Numbered from the stretch's first letter, positions 24,507-33,448 are shown. The stretch: 64,000 bases of DNA from Novosphingobium sp. (GCF_030696665.1 NZ_JAUYRV010000035.1:1-64000), one strand, 5' to 3'. The notes: a model not told the origin generated them from the sequence alone. A program made the numbers and translations.

Positions 24507-26093
24507 TTAAGCTGCGGCAAAGAAGCGAAGGATGGCATCGAGCAATGCCCGCCCGCCTGTGCTGGGTTCTGGGTGGATCAGGTCCGCATTGAACAGCGGC
24601 GTGGCCCCTGCCGAACCGTACTCGGTCGGAGTGGCCGGGTCGCCAAAATCGCGCTGCGTATCGAGAAACGCACAACCCAATGCCGCTGCGACCGGAGCCG
24701 CTGCCGCCTTGTATGCAGGCATGGCAACCGCATTGGCAGGACGCTGGTTTTCGGGCGGCATAACAAGCAGCCGGTCAACTCCCGGAATTGCCGTCTGCAA
24801 GTTGGTCAGGACTATGTTTGCATTTTCAGCGAAAGTCGCCGCCGACGAAGAAGCACCCTGATCGTTCGTGCCGTGCATGACGATAGCAGTGTCGATGCCG
24901 AGCGCGGCTACAGCAGCCCGCCATGACGCAACCACAGCCTGTGTAGCAAGCTGCGCCATGCGCGATCCAGTCGCAGCCAGCTTATTCACCACAGTGCCGC
25001 TTGCCGTGGATTTCCAGTTGACACCTGCTGGGCGGCATTCACCCAAAACAACCCTGAGCCGAAGTGTTCCCGCCCCAGAACCCGGAACACCGGCCAGTGC
25101 AGCAAATGAGCAAGCCCCCACCGTTCCTTGGACGTTGATGGTAGCCCAACTTACCCCATCCCAAGAGTATTCCATCACGCCATCGGCGGTGCCGATCCAG
25201 AAGAAGTCCACACCGGAGAGCGTAGGGCTCGCGGGGAATGTGGCACGGATTTCATCGCCTGCGGTGGAACTGATTGCACAGCAAGTGTCAGGGCTTGGCA
25301 CAGTCGCGTAGGCACCTGTCCAATTGCCGTTGTGGGATACTCCATAGGTGGAGCGCACGTTGCCGTTCGTGAAAGACGGTTGCGTTCCGCCATGCGTGTA
25401 GGGGCCAGCAGGCGAGCCAGAGATAAATCCAAACCCGGTCCACCCGCCGCCAGCATCGCCCATTTCAGCAATCAACGTGGCCGCAAGATCGCCCGAATAT
25501 CTGGCGCGGTTGTGCGTAAAGCTGTCCCCGAAAAGGCCAATAGGGAGTTGAACAGCCTCGCCCAGCGCTCGTCTTCGCCGCTTGTAATGTAGGCGGCGAA
25601 GACGCTTCCCGTTGAAGCTGTCGAGTGGTGAACCATACGCATCGAGCGATTGCGAAAGCCGGTCGTTCAGCGCAGTGCGCGTACCTCGCGCCGCGATCAC
25701 TTCCGCTGTTGCGTCGTCTTCGTCGGCAGCGGCAGCAGGCGCTTCGTAAAGCACGTTGCTCTCTGGATCGATAATGACCAGCGGCGAACTCTCACCAACC
25801 GTTTCTACGCTGGTTACTTCAAGGCCATCGGCCCGTGACAATGCGGCAAGCAAAATATCCCAATTTGCATCAGGCCCGACCCTGCCAACGATGTTGTCAT
25901 CATCATCCTTGAAAACGAACAAATCGGTCGAAAGCCCTACGTCAATACTTTCGACAATTTCGCGTAGTTCATCCGCCGCATCCTCTGCACGGTCGGCTTG
26001 CGTGGTGGCCGCCGCTGCAGCCCGCCGTGCTTCACCCGCAAAGCCGCCCGGATTGATCGTCACCCGACTATTGTTGAACCGTACCACGGCCAT
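24507..26093 (-). CDS. Tail protein with SGNH hydrolase domain
   Basis: 528 residues. The first 60 or so residues look like a tail-attachment segment with an alanine-rich coiled coil. From about 180 onward an SGNH/GDSL hydrolase is visible: block I GDSF (Ser191), block III GTND (Gly408, Asn410) and block V DLIHP (Asp504, His507). A beta-rich insert lies between blocks I and III (about 215-370), perhaps a carbohydrate-binding part. Such enzymes remove acetyl groups from surface polysaccharides, so it probably trims O-antigen or capsule during adsorption. ATG 26093 follows the upstream stop by 4 bp. Confidence 0.85.
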   Translation of the reverse strand: MAVVRFNNSRVTINPGGFAGEARRAAAAATTQADRAEDAADELREIVESIDVGLSTDLFVFKDDDDNIVGRVGPDANWDILLAALSRADGLEVTSVETVGESSPLVIIDPESNVLYEAPAAAADEDDATAEVIAARGTRTALNDRLSQSLDAYGSPLDSFNGKRLRRLHYKRRRRALGEAVQLPIGLFGDSFTHNRARYSGDLAATLIAEMGDAGGGWTGFGFISGSPAGPYTHGGTQPSFTNGNVRSTYGVSHNGNWTGAYATVPSPDTCCAISSTAGDEIRATFPASPTLSGVDFFWIGTADGVMEYSWDGVSWATINVQGTVGACSFAALAGVPGSGAGTLRLRVVLGECRPAGVNWKSTASGTVVNKLAATGSRMAQLATQAVVASWRAAVAALGIDTAIVMHGTNDQGASSSAATFAENANIVLTNLQTAIPGVDRLLVMPPENQRPANAVAMPAYKAAAAPVAAALGCAFLDTQRDFGDPATPTEYGSAGATPLFNADLIHPEPSTGGRALLDAILRFFAAA

Positions 26094-26097
26094 CGGA

Positions 26098-26520
26098 TCA
26101 AACCTTCCCTGCAAGAGTAAGCGCGCAGCCGAACAGCAATTCCTTCACGCCGCCGCCACTGGGCGTCAGGAACACCATCATCGGAAAATACTCGGCCCCG
26201 TCGCCGTCGCTGTCAGCAGAAAGCAGGCCGGTGCTGTCCGGGCTGCTGCCCGATCCGCTGGCCAGCGACAGGGGAAACGTCGTCACGTCTGCGTCCGCAT
26301 CATATGTGTCGCTGCCCACAGCCACCGTCGCCAGCACGCTGCCCGCATCGGGCGCGGTGCGGATCGTGGCTACCAGCGTTGATCCCACCCAATCGCCCTC
26401 GATGGGCAAAGGCCAGTCCCACCGTTCGCCGCGCACAGCCAGCGGCACTTCATCCGCCGGCACAAACTTCTGCTTCGCCCGCAGCTCATTAAGCCACGGG
26501 TCGAATGTGGTGGTGGTCAT
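26098..26520 (-). CDS. Tail-tip associated hypothetical protein
   Basis: 140 residues, starting FDPWLNELRAKQKFVPADEV, then a beta-rich part with repeated short strands (STLVATIRTAP, SVLATVAVGSDTYD) and a serine/glycine/aspartate loop. Its place between the J-like tail-tip protein and the SGNH protein suggests a baseplate or fibre-linking role. No family recognised. Confidence 0.6.
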   Translation of the reverse strand: MTTTTFDPWLNELRAKQKFVPADEVPLAVRGERWDWPLPIEGDWVGSTLVATIRTAPDAGSVLATVAVGSDTYDADADVTTFPLSLASGSGSSPDSTGLLSADSDGDGAEYFPMMVFLTPSGGGVKELLFGCALTLAGKV

Positions 26521-26537
26521 CGCATTGCCCTCACGAA

Positions 26538-28490
26538 TTATGGGATCTGATAATTCCAGTCGCCGCCGCCCCAGCCCGGAGGCACGGCGCCGCCGCCGCT
26601 GGTGCCCGTCCCGCCGGTCACATCGGTGGTCACCGTGCCCAGATAATGGCGGTACGGATTGGTGTTGCTATTCGCCGCCACGGTCGAAGTCTGCGTGGCC
26701 TTGAAGGCGGGCGTAGTGTCGGCCAGCGTCGGATCGTCGTAGTACACGTGATACAGCGTTTCGGGCGCCAGCGCGGTTGTGCCGTCGTCCTCGGTGGTCA
26801 ACGTGGCCCCGGTAATGCTCACATCGCCCAGCCCCTGATACGTGCGGACAAAGCTTTCAATCGTGATCTCGTCATCGGTCGCCTGCAGCAGCCCGTCCAG
26901 CGGGTCGGCATCGCTGACATAGCTGATCGATATGGCCTGCTGCGCATAGGCTGGCGGCAGGATCGCCGCCGCGGCCAGCTCGTCACGCTCCTGCGCCGTC
27001 AGCCCGATGGTGGGCGTGGGCGGAGCCACACCCGTCTGACCAAGGCAGAAGGGGTGCTTTGCCGCCGTTTCGGTTTCCAGCGCCAGCTTGGTGCCAAACG
27101 TGGCCGGATCGCTGGTGCGCGTCCACACGATGCAATCCTGCTCTTCCAGCCCCATGTCGGGCAGATCGAAGGTCCAGCATTCGCCCGGCCGGATGAATTC
27201 ATAGCCCGGCAGCAGCGGCAGTTCAGGGACGGAAAGTTCACGCGCGGCATAGATCCGGTACATTGCCAGCTCTGCCGCCTGGTTCACGTCCTTCACCAGA
27301 TTGTACGGAAATTCCTCGGTCTTCTTTTCGCCATCCTCGGTCACCAGCGCACTGGCGATCACTTCCTCTGCCGCCACCTGTTCCCAGTTGCTGCCCGGAT
27401 CGGTGAACTTGGGAACGATGGCATTGATGCGCTGGGCATAGCCCTTCATCGCGGTGATGCGCCGCGTGCCTTCAGCCAGCGCCTTTTCGGTGATCGTGCC
27501 CAGCGAAATGCGTGGTGCCCAGTAATGGAACGAAAGCTGACCACCTGCAAACACCGGCTGCCCGCCGCCTGCAATGCAGATATCGATCAGGTTCTGCCAC
27601 CGCAGGTTGGCATCGCCCGGTTCAAACAGCCGGCCAAAGATTGTCCAGCCATTGTCTTCACACACGTTGGCCCAATCGGCCACCGCCACCCAGTCAATCG
27701 CTTCATCGGGCAGGCCCATGCCCATCACCAATTCACCGTTCTGGTACCACCCGTGTGCATAGGTTCCCGCAAACAACGCGGCCCGATTGCTCCATCCCCA
27801 CGTATCGGAATCGTTCAGTCGGTGCGATCCGCTGCCGCCGCTGCGCGTGCTGTCCAGTCTGGGGTCATAGCACCAAGTCCATTTGCCATAAGCGCCCCTG
27901 ACAATCTCACCGCTGGCAAAGCGATTACCGTCCTTGTCAAAAAACTGGTTCCACCCAATTGCCGGAAAGCCCGAAAGCTTCGAGTTGCTGTCCCACCCCG
28001 GCGCCCCACTGAAATGCGGCGTAAGTGCAGAAGCTTCTGGGCAAGCCCCCAACTGGGTATCGGTGAAGAGAAACCCGGAATACCAGCTGTCGATAGGAGC
28101 ATAGGCAACATAAGGCGTGATCGAATCGATCGGCCCGCACCCGCTATATACTTCAACCAACCAGCGGTACGGATTGGGCACCTTGCCCACCGTGCCCCCA
28201 TATGAGCGCCGATAACGCAGCACGCCGCCGACATACCCCTCGCCCATCACCAGCGGGCGCGGCGGGTCAACAGCCACTAACGTCTGCGTAACCGAACCCC
28301 GCGCCGGTGGGGCCTTCTGCAACACATTCGCGCCCACCGCCGCCACGCTGGCGGCAAGGCCCGCATAAGTGGCAACGCTCGCCGCCGTAGAAGCCAGCGC
28401 AGTCCCCGCAGCCGCGAACGCGCCAACGCCAGTCGCAACAAGAGCGACACCCGCCGCAATCGTGCCGATGACCTTCAACGCCTTTGCCAC
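26538..28490 (-). CDS. Tail-tip host-specificity (J-like) protein
   Basis: 650 residues starting at a GTG one base after the upstream stop. An alanine/glycine-rich hydrophobic N-terminus (IGTIAAGVALVATGVGAFAAAG) is followed by domains with DPPRPLVMGEGYVGGVLRY and PGECWTFDLPDMGLEEQDCIVWT, which recall the central tail hub/J proteins of siphoviruses and GTAs, and a C-terminal glycine-rich end (GGGAVPPGWGGGDW). It would cap the tail and contact the receptor. The size is at the short end for lambda J. Confidence 0.72.
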   Translation of the reverse strand: MAKALKVIGTIAAGVALVATGVGAFAAAGTALASTAASVATYAGLAASVAAVGANVLQKAPPARGSVTQTLVAVDPPRPLVMGEGYVGGVLRYRRSYGGTVGKVPNPYRWLVEVYSGCGPIDSITPYVAYAPIDSWYSGFLFTDTQLGACPEASALTPHFSGAPGWDSNSKLSGFPAIGWNQFFDKDGNRFASGEIVRGAYGKWTWCYDPRLDSTRSGGSGSHRLNDSDTWGWSNRAALFAGTYAHGWYQNGELVMGMGLPDEAIDWVAVADWANVCEDNGWTIFGRLFEPGDANLRWQNLIDICIAGGGQPVFAGGQLSFHYWAPRISLGTITEKALAEGTRRITAMKGYAQRINAIVPKFTDPGSNWEQVAAEEVIASALVTEDGEKKTEEFPYNLVKDVNQAAELAMYRIYAARELSVPELPLLPGYEFIRPGECWTFDLPDMGLEEQDCIVWTRTSDPATFGTKLALETETAAKHPFCLGQTGVAPPTPTIGLTAQERDELAAAAILPPAYAQQAISISYVSDADPLDGLLQATDDEITIESFVRTYQGLGDVSITGATLTTEDDGTTALAPETLYHVYYDDPTLADTTPAFKATQTSTVAANSNTNPYRHYLGTVTTDVTGGTGTSGGGAVPPGWGGGDWNYQIP

Positions 28491-28491
28491 G

Positions 28492-29013
28492 TCACACCCG
28501 CCAGCAGCCCGTCAGGGCGTCCCTGTTAAAATCAATAATTACCGCTTCATCGGCATCCTCATGCCAGCCCAGCAGCTTGAACGGCGGCACGCACACGAAC
28601 ACCGCGCCTATTCCATCCAGCCCCGGCCCCGCCGCCAGATCGCCCAAGCGCATCTGCAACGGAGCCACGCGCGGCAGCATGCTGTCCAGCATGTCCTCCA
28701 CCCCGGCCCAGCCATTGCGCGCGAGCGCCCGCTTGGCCCCGATGGCAGACCGGAACCCCGGCATCATCGGCGGCTTGTGCCCCATCGCCAGCAAATGAAA
28801 CCGCGCCATGTGAACGCAGGTACGCCCCGCCTTCCACGCGAAAGTCCGCCCGATATAGGCATCGCGCGTCTTCGCCGTAGCCAGCTGCCGCCGCACCGGA
28901 TCAGGCACCGGTTTCCCTGGATCAAACCAGCGGTCCCCTTCCTGATACCGACTTTCTCTTTCGTCACCCCGGGCTTGACCCGGGGCTGGGCTTCCTTCTT
29001 CAAGCCCGCTCAC
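28492..29013 (-). CDS. Tail assembly protein with possible cysteine-peptidase core
   Basis: 173 residues. GRTFAWKAGRTCVHMARFHLLAMG resembles the active-site helix of NlpC/P60-like (DUF6950-type) tail proteins with Cys as nucleophile. These sit between the distal-tail proteins and the J-like protein, as here. The start at 29013 overlaps the previous stop (ATGA). The first 25 codons run through a palindromic repeat (28962-29000), so the N-terminal PAPGQARGDERE is repeat-encoded. Confidence 0.6.
   Translation of the reverse strand: MSGLEEGSPAPGQARGDERESRYQEGDRWFDPGKPVPDPVRRQLATAKTRDAYIGRTFAWKAGRTCVHMARFHLLAMGHKPPMMPGFRSAIGAKRALARNGWAGVEDMLDSMLPRVAPLQMRLGDLAAGPGLDGIGAVFVCVPPFKLLGWHEDADEAVIIDFNRDALTGCWRV
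28962..29000. repeat. Palindromic repeat, family A copy 1
   Basis: GTCACCCCGGGCTTGACCCGGGGCTGGGC then CTTCTT. It lies inside the 5' end of the gene 28492-29013 and encodes its N-terminal residues. Confidence 0.7.
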
Positions 29014-29615
29014 CGCTCCACCCCAACAAACCCGCCCCGCCCAAACATCCCGCCCGCCCCGTTATAGACAGACCCCGCTACCGGCGGCGCTTCCACACCC
29101 CAGGCATCGGGGAAAGTCAGCCCGGTGGCTTCATCGTGCCCCGTCTCGCCCGCCCAGACGCTCTTGTGAAACGTTGGCGAACACCCATTCCCGCGCCGCG
29201 CGGCAAACAGCCGCTCGGCCACAGATACGATGCCGTTTTCCAGCTCGCGCGAATTGTTGGTAAACTGCAACTCCACCTGATCCAGCGTGCCAGCAAACTG
29301 CAAAGTCGGACTGCCGACCACTGCGCACGTGGCGGCATTCCAATTGGCCACCCACCAATGGAACGGCGATTTCTGAAATTCGGGCTTGTTTAAATCCGAT
29401 GGTGCAGCGCTGGCCTCCGGGCTGAACGTCAGCGAAAACGCCGGCACTTCATTGCCCACGCCCTCCGTCAATGCCTCGGCCCCGGTCACGCACCCGAACA
29501 CCGCATCGCGGCCCCGAAACACGTCAGCGCCCCAAACGATCACCCCGCCATCACACAGCCGCACCGTGCGCGTCGGCAGCTCCAGCTTGATCAGGTTGCA
29601 CTTGTGCCAGATCAC
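29010..29615 (-). CDS. Distal tail protein, function unknown
   Basis: 201 residues with beta-rich sequence, short strands such as IKLELPTRTVRLCDGGVIVWG and VELQFTNNSRELENG, and a glycine-rich end. It resembles the DUF2163-type proteins placed after the distal tail protein in GTA-like tail modules, but I cannot confirm the family. Start and stop both overlap neighbours by 4 bp. Confidence 0.6.
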   Translation of the reverse strand: MIWHKCNLIKLELPTRTVRLCDGGVIVWGADVFRGRDAVFGCVTGAEALTEGVGNEVPAFSLTFSPEASAAPSDLNKPEFQKSPFHWWVANWNAATCAVVGSPTLQFAGTLDQVELQFTNNSRELENGIVSVAERLFAARRGNGCSPTFHKSVWAGETGHDEATGLTFPDAWGVEAPPVAGSVYNGAGGMFGRGGFVGVER

Positions 29616-30217
29616 GGCGCTTCCACCGCTTCCATTTCCTCGATGCGGAAGCCCAGGCCTTGCACCCGCCGCCCCACCGGGATCTGCCAGTTCACGTCAC
29701 TGGTGATCAGCCCTTCGATCAGCGGCTTGGAAACCAGCACAGCATCGCCATCGATCAGCACCGTGCGCAGCGGGAAGTTGACCGGCAGCGTAGCATCGCC
29801 CGATCCATCCACCCGCACCGGCGCGGCCACTTCGTGCAGACAGTGATTCCCATCGGCATCGATCACCGTCACCCAATAGCCCCGCCGGATCATCACCCCC
29901 GGCGTCAGCCCCGCCACCGGCAACGATGTGCCAGCGGCCCCGCTGCCATCCACCGTGCCAGCACCACCGGCCTGCACCGTGCCGCCCAGCGGCATCGCCA
30001 AGCGCAACCCTTCACCCTTGGCCGAAATCATCAGCGATTTGAGCGCCATCGCGCGCTCATAGGTCATGGTCGGGAATTCCACCGTGATGGCAAAGCGCCC
30101 CCCCGGCGTAACCACCCGCCCAGCCAGGGCACCGCGCGAAGTCCGCACATCGAACCCACCCGCCAGCGGTTCATACCCAACCACACGCGGCGCATAGATG
30201 TCAGGAAGAATGATCAC
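29612..30217 (-). CDS. Distal tail (Dit-like) protein
   Basis: About 201 residues. The chosen GTG at 30217 has GGGGAGG just upstream; an earlier GTG at 30244 would lie in a palindromic repeat. The sequence is beta-rich (RFAITVEFPTMTYERAMALKSLM; YWVTVIDADGNHCLHEVAAP) and ends GFRIEEMEAVEAP. First tail gene after the tape measure, where siphoviruses place Dit. The function is taken from position. Confidence 0.6.
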   Translation of the reverse strand: MIILPDIYAPRVVGYEPLAGGFDVRTSRGALAGRVVTPGGRFAITVEFPTMTYERAMALKSLMISAKGEGLRLAMPLGGTVQAGGAGTVDGSGAAGTSLPVAGLTPGVMIRRGYWVTVIDADGNHCLHEVAAPVRVDGSGDATLPVNFPLRTVLIDGDAVLVSKPLIEGLITSDVNWQIPVGRRVQGLGFRIEEMEAVEAP

Positions 30218-30238
30218 TTCAATCCCCTCCCCAACCTT

Positions 30239-30270
30239 CGTCACCCCGGGCTTGACCCGGGGCTAGGCTT
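30239..30270. repeat. Palindromic repeat, family A copy 2
   Basis: GTCACCCCGGGCTTGACCCGGGGCTAGGC between the tape measure stop and the Dit-like start, which occupies most of that 66-bp gap. Confidence 0.7.
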
Positions 30271-30283
30271 ACTTGTCTCACCA

Positions 30284-31993
30284 TCACCGAAACCCGATCT
30301 GCCGCGCGTTGCTCTTGCCAATGCGCCCGATGGCCGTCTGCGCCCCCGCCTCCACGATCGAAGGCGCACCCAGCGCCACACCCTGCATCACATGAACGTC
30401 GAAGTATTTCGAAGGCAGCACCTGCACTGACATGCCCCCCGGTCCCGTCCCGTTGGGATAGACCGAAGATCCGCGCGGCATCGAAACGATTTCCGGCCCA
30501 CGCTCACCCACCAGCGCCAACCCACCGGGATGGAACGAAGTGCCACCGGCGTAGGCCGGGATGCGCGGCGCATTGATATTGGTCTGCACCGATTTGCCGA
30601 ACACGCCCATGCCGCCCAGCTGCAGCCCCACGCCCAGAATGGCCGATATGATGTTCAGCGCGCCCCCGCCCTGCACCGCGGTGGCAAGCCGATCGAGCGC
30701 GTTGATCGAATCCTGCGCCATGTCGCCAAACGACCGCGCGATCTGCACGTTGGCCACTTCCACCTTGGCGGCGGTCTCTTCAGATCGGATCGCGATAATG
30801 CCCTGCACGGCCTCAAGGCGGTTGGCATTCTCCCACGCCAGATCGGCAATGCTCTGCCCCTGACCTGCCCCCTGTCCGGCAAACGTGCCCGATGCGCTGG
30901 GCAGCATTCCCGATCCCACGAACTGCGAAAGACCGCCCTTGTAGACCGAACCGGTCTGCAACATCGGCGCGGTGGATGCCTTGCCCCAGCTTTGCGGCAG
31001 CGCCCGCTTTGCCACTGGTGCCGCACCGCGCCCAGCCTTGGCCTGCCGCGCCGCTTCGCTTTCGATCAGGTCAGGCACAGCAAGAATTGCGTTGGTCGGG
31101 TTGAGATAGGACGCCACGTTGCCGCCCGCCGCCAGCAGCTTGCCCACCGGCGAATTGCCGAACCGCTCCATCTGCTCGATCAGCTTGAAGAACGCGCTGA
31201 CCATGCGGTCGATCTTGTTGACGATGGCTTCGATCTTGTCGGCGTTTTCCGCCACCGCCACGTTCCAGCGCATTTCCAGCTTTGTGCGCAGAAATTCCAC
31301 CTTCTGCCCCGCTGCGATAGACTTGTCGGCCAGATCCTGCGTGATGATGATACCGGCCTTCTGGGCCTCGGCCGCATAGGCCTGCACCGCCGCGCCGTTG
31401 TCTTTCATCAGCGGGATCAGGGCGCTCGCTTCATCGGCCAGCGCCTCCATGTAAAAGGTCATTTCCTGCTGGTTAAGACCGGCCTTTTCAAGGCTGGACA
31501 CATAAAGCTGCAACGCCTGCGGGCCAGAAAGATTGCGGAACTGTTCGGCAGTCACACCCACCTTGGGCGCAATCTGCTCGAAGAAATCCTTCATCTCGCC
31601 GCCGCCGGTCTGAAGGAACTCGCCAACCTTGTCGTTCACGTCCTTGAAGATATCGCCCAACTTCTCGGACTCGATCCCCACAGAGCTGGCGGCAAAGGCC
31701 ATCTTCTGGAATTCTTCGATCGAGCTGTTCGAAACCTTGGCCATCTGGTCCATCGCCTTGGTATAGCGCAGGCTTTCGGTGACCATGTCCTTCAGGCTGC
31801 TGACGATGGCAGACCCGGCCAGAGCCGCGCCGCCCACGGCAATGGCCTTGACCGCGCGCCCAACCGCAAACCCGGCCTTTTCGGCCTTGCTGCCAAAAGC
31901 ATCGATCTCGGCGCTGGCACGCTTCGCGCCCTTCTCGAACGCAGCCGTTTCCAGCCCCAGCGCAACGCGCAGGCGACCGATCATTTCCGACAT
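30284..31993 (-). CDS. Tail tape measure protein
   Basis: 569 residues. The N-terminus (MIGRLRVALGLETAAFEKGAKRASAEIDAF) is typical of siphovirus tape measures, followed by a long helix, a hydrophobic segment (AIAVGGAALAGSAIV) and glycine/alanine-rich parts. Near the C-terminus GGTSFHPGGLALVGERGPEIVSMPRGS is the usual tape-measure motif. The protein sets tail length; at roughly 1.5 angstrom per residue it would give a tail near 85 nm. A lipoprotein gene on the opposite strand separates it from the chaperone genes. Confidence 0.93.
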   Translation of the reverse strand: MSEMIGRLRVALGLETAAFEKGAKRASAEIDAFGSKAEKAGFAVGRAVKAIAVGGAALAGSAIVSSLKDMVTESLRYTKAMDQMAKVSNSSIEEFQKMAFAASSVGIESEKLGDIFKDVNDKVGEFLQTGGGEMKDFFEQIAPKVGVTAEQFRNLSGPQALQLYVSSLEKAGLNQQEMTFYMEALADEASALIPLMKDNGAAVQAYAAEAQKAGIIITQDLADKSIAAGQKVEFLRTKLEMRWNVAVAENADKIEAIVNKIDRMVSAFFKLIEQMERFGNSPVGKLLAAGGNVASYLNPTNAILAVPDLIESEAARQAKAGRGAAPVAKRALPQSWGKASTAPMLQTGSVYKGGLSQFVGSGMLPSASGTFAGQGAGQGQSIADLAWENANRLEAVQGIIAIRSEETAAKVEVANVQIARSFGDMAQDSINALDRLATAVQGGGALNIISAILGVGLQLGGMGVFGKSVQTNINAPRIPAYAGGTSFHPGGLALVGERGPEIVSMPRGSSVYPNGTGPGGMSVQVLPSKYFDVHVMQGVALGAPSIVEAGAQTAIGRIGKSNARQIGFR

Positions 31994-32056
31994 GGTGGCT
32001 GGTCCTTCAAACGGTTAGGCGGTATCGCATTGCAACCATCCCAAGGGAGGCGTGCC

Positions 32057-32371
32057 ATGCGTTCTGCATTTCTGATTTTGACAATCGCACTTTCAGCCTG
32101 CGCAACGCCGCAGGACATATACAACGGCGAAGTCGACTTTGACGAAGTGACAGCAAAGCCGATGGCCGAAGTCAGCCAGTGCATGCAGCTTCGTTATGCT
32201 TCTGCCCCGATCACCACGCCTGATGGTAAAATTGGGTTCGCAATCAAGAACGGTTTCCAGCAGGTGCTGGGCTTGATCACACTGGAGCCGGCAAAGTCCG
32301 GCACTCGCATTCAGGTGCGCCAAACCGGACAGGCAATTATCAACGCCCGCGACTATCGCAACTGCATGTAG
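32057..32371 (+). CDS. Moron: small lipoprotein gene inside the tail operon
   Basis: 104 residues on the plus strand, against the direction of the surrounding tail genes. GGGAGG at 32045-32050 sits 6 bp before the ATG. The signal peptide (FLILTIALSACA) has lipobox LSAC. The mature part (PKPMAEVSQCMQ... ending NARDYRNCM) holds two cysteines that could form a disulfide. It lies between the tape measure start and the chaperone end and needs its own promoter. Envelope lipoproteins expressed from prophages often block superinfection, but no function is shown. Confidence 0.78.
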   Translation: MRSAFLILTIALSACATPQDIYNGEVDFDEVTAKPMAEVSQCMQLRYASAPITTPDGKIGFAIKNGFQQVLGLITLEPAKSGTRIQVRQTGQAIINARDYRNCM

Positions 32372-32374
32372 CAG

Positions 32375-33015
32375 TCAGTTCATCATGGCGCGGTCCACCT
32401 GCTGCCACTGGCGCAGGATCCGCAATTGCCGTTCGGCTTCGGCGGCTTCGTCGTCTTCGGTTTTCGGTTCACCGGTCAGATCGTTGATGTCCAACCGTTC
32501 CAGCGTTTCAGAAGGATATCGGCCCAGCACGGTCTGGTGCCACACCGGCCACGCCCTGCGCCGCCAGTATCCCCGGCGCGCCGCATGGATGGTGCGCAGC
32601 GTCTGGTGCCAGAAGGCATCGGGCTGCCCGCCCGCCTCGCACCATAGAATCAGCTGTTCGTCCCAGCTCCACTCTTGCGCCTGTTGGGCGCGGGCCTCCT
32701 CGGACTCGGCGCTTTTTTTTTGGGTGCTTCGGGCAAGAAACCATTGAACGCTTCCAGCACGGCCACCTTGGCGGCATCGTTCAGCAGCCACAGCTCGCAG
32801 GCCTCGGCATAGGGAACTTCCATGTTGCTGCCCTTGGCCAGGCCATAGCGCAAGAGCGAACCCTGCAAACGCACTTCGCCCCAATGGTTCTGCAACTGCA
32901 TGAACCCGATGCCGGTCTCTGCCTCCACCGCCATCAGCGTGGTAACATCGAAGGCTAGCTTCAATTCCGCACCATCGTGCGTGAAGCTGGCCTCGCCTTT
33001 CATCCTGATGGCCAT
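32375..33015 (-). CDS. Tail assembly chaperone GT fusion (predicted -1 frameshift)
   Basis: Translation starting at 33015 in the chaperone frame reaches CCC AAA AAA AAA G (32724-32712). A -1 slip there enters a second frame that stays open to 32375, giving about 213 residues. The second part (KSAESEEARAQQAQEWSWDEQLILWCEAGG) has no good start of its own. In lambda and many siphoviruses gene G and GT arise this way, at this place between tail tube and tape measure. The frame relation was checked by position: the second frame is -1 to the first. Confidence 0.8.
32650..33015 (-). CDS. Tail assembly chaperone, short form (G-like)
   Basis: 121 residues from an ATG overlapping the tail tube stop (ATGA). 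The sequence IRMKGEASFTHDGAELKLAFDVTTLMAVEAETG resembles the DUF-type chaperones of GTA-like tails, with a basic C-terminus after the slippery lysines (PEAPKKKAPSPRRPAPNRRK). It is expected to coat the tape measure before the tail tube forms. The long form at 32375-33015 shares the first 101 residues. Confidence 0.82.
   Translation of the reverse strand: MAIRMKGEASFTHDGAELKLAFDVTTLMAVEAETGIGFMQLQNHWGEVRLQGSLLRYGLAKGSNMEVPYAEACELWLLNDAAKVAVLEAFNGFLPEAPKKKAPSPRRPAPNRRKSGAGTNS
32712..32724 (-). promoter_or_regulatory. Slippery A9 site for -1 ribosomal frameshift
   Basis: On the minus strand the sequence is CCCAAAAAAAAAGCG; nine A residues allow the tRNAs to re-pair one base back. CCC is codon 98 of the chaperone. 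Confidence 0.8.
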
Positions 33016-33446
33016 CAGGCCGTTACCTCCTGCGTAACAGCACCGCTGACCTTGATCGTCATCGATGCAGTCTGCTTGCCCTTCACGCCCAGTTCGTCGG
33101 GGCCATAGCTGGTCACCACGCCCTGAAAGGCGCGGTTGTAAGTACCGCTGGCGGCGTTCACCGTGTGGATGAAGTAATAGGGCGCCGCCGCTGCCAACGC
33201 GGCAAGGCAAGCGGTGTCGTTAGAATCGCCTGCGATATAGTGCAGCGACACAGTCATTTCGCCGGGATCTACAACCCCGTCTGGCATGAACTCCATCACG
33301 CCACCGGCGCTGCCATGCGTGGTCACGTCCAGCGCATCGCGCGAAGTGCGCGGCGGGCTGACGCTGAACACATTGGAAAGCGTGGTCGAAGGCGGGCTCG
33401 AAGAGCCAATCTTCAGGACAACGCCAAAGGTCGGCTTGGCGGACAT
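33015..33446 (-). CDS. Major tail tube protein
   Basis: 143 residues from the ATG at 33446. The opening (AKPTFGVVLKIGS) and the pattern FSVSPPRTSRDALDVTTHGSAGGVMEFMPDGVVDPGEMTV match the tail tube proteins of HK97/GTA-like siphoviruses, which form the hexameric rings of the tail. The stop overlaps the chaperone start. It lies 3 bp after the DUF3168 gene. Confidence 0.88.
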   Translation of the reverse strand: MSAKPTFGVVLKIGSSSPPSTTLSNVFSVSPPRTSRDALDVTTHGSAGGVMEFMPDGVVDPGEMTVSLHYIAGDSNDTACLAALAAAAPYYFIHTVNAASGTYNRAFQGVVTSYGPDELGVKGKQTASMTIKVSGAVTQEVTA

Positions 33447-33448
33447 GG

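Noticed and set aside
26505..28205. Long plus-strand frame opposite the J-like gene
   Set aside because: His/Arg-rich shadow translation without any domain; the minus-strand gene has clear tail-protein features.
30530..32371. Long plus-strand frame of about 600 codons opposite the tape measure gene
   Set aside because: Only its last 104 codons (32057-32371) have a signal peptide and ribosome site; the rest is a shadow of the tape measure gene.
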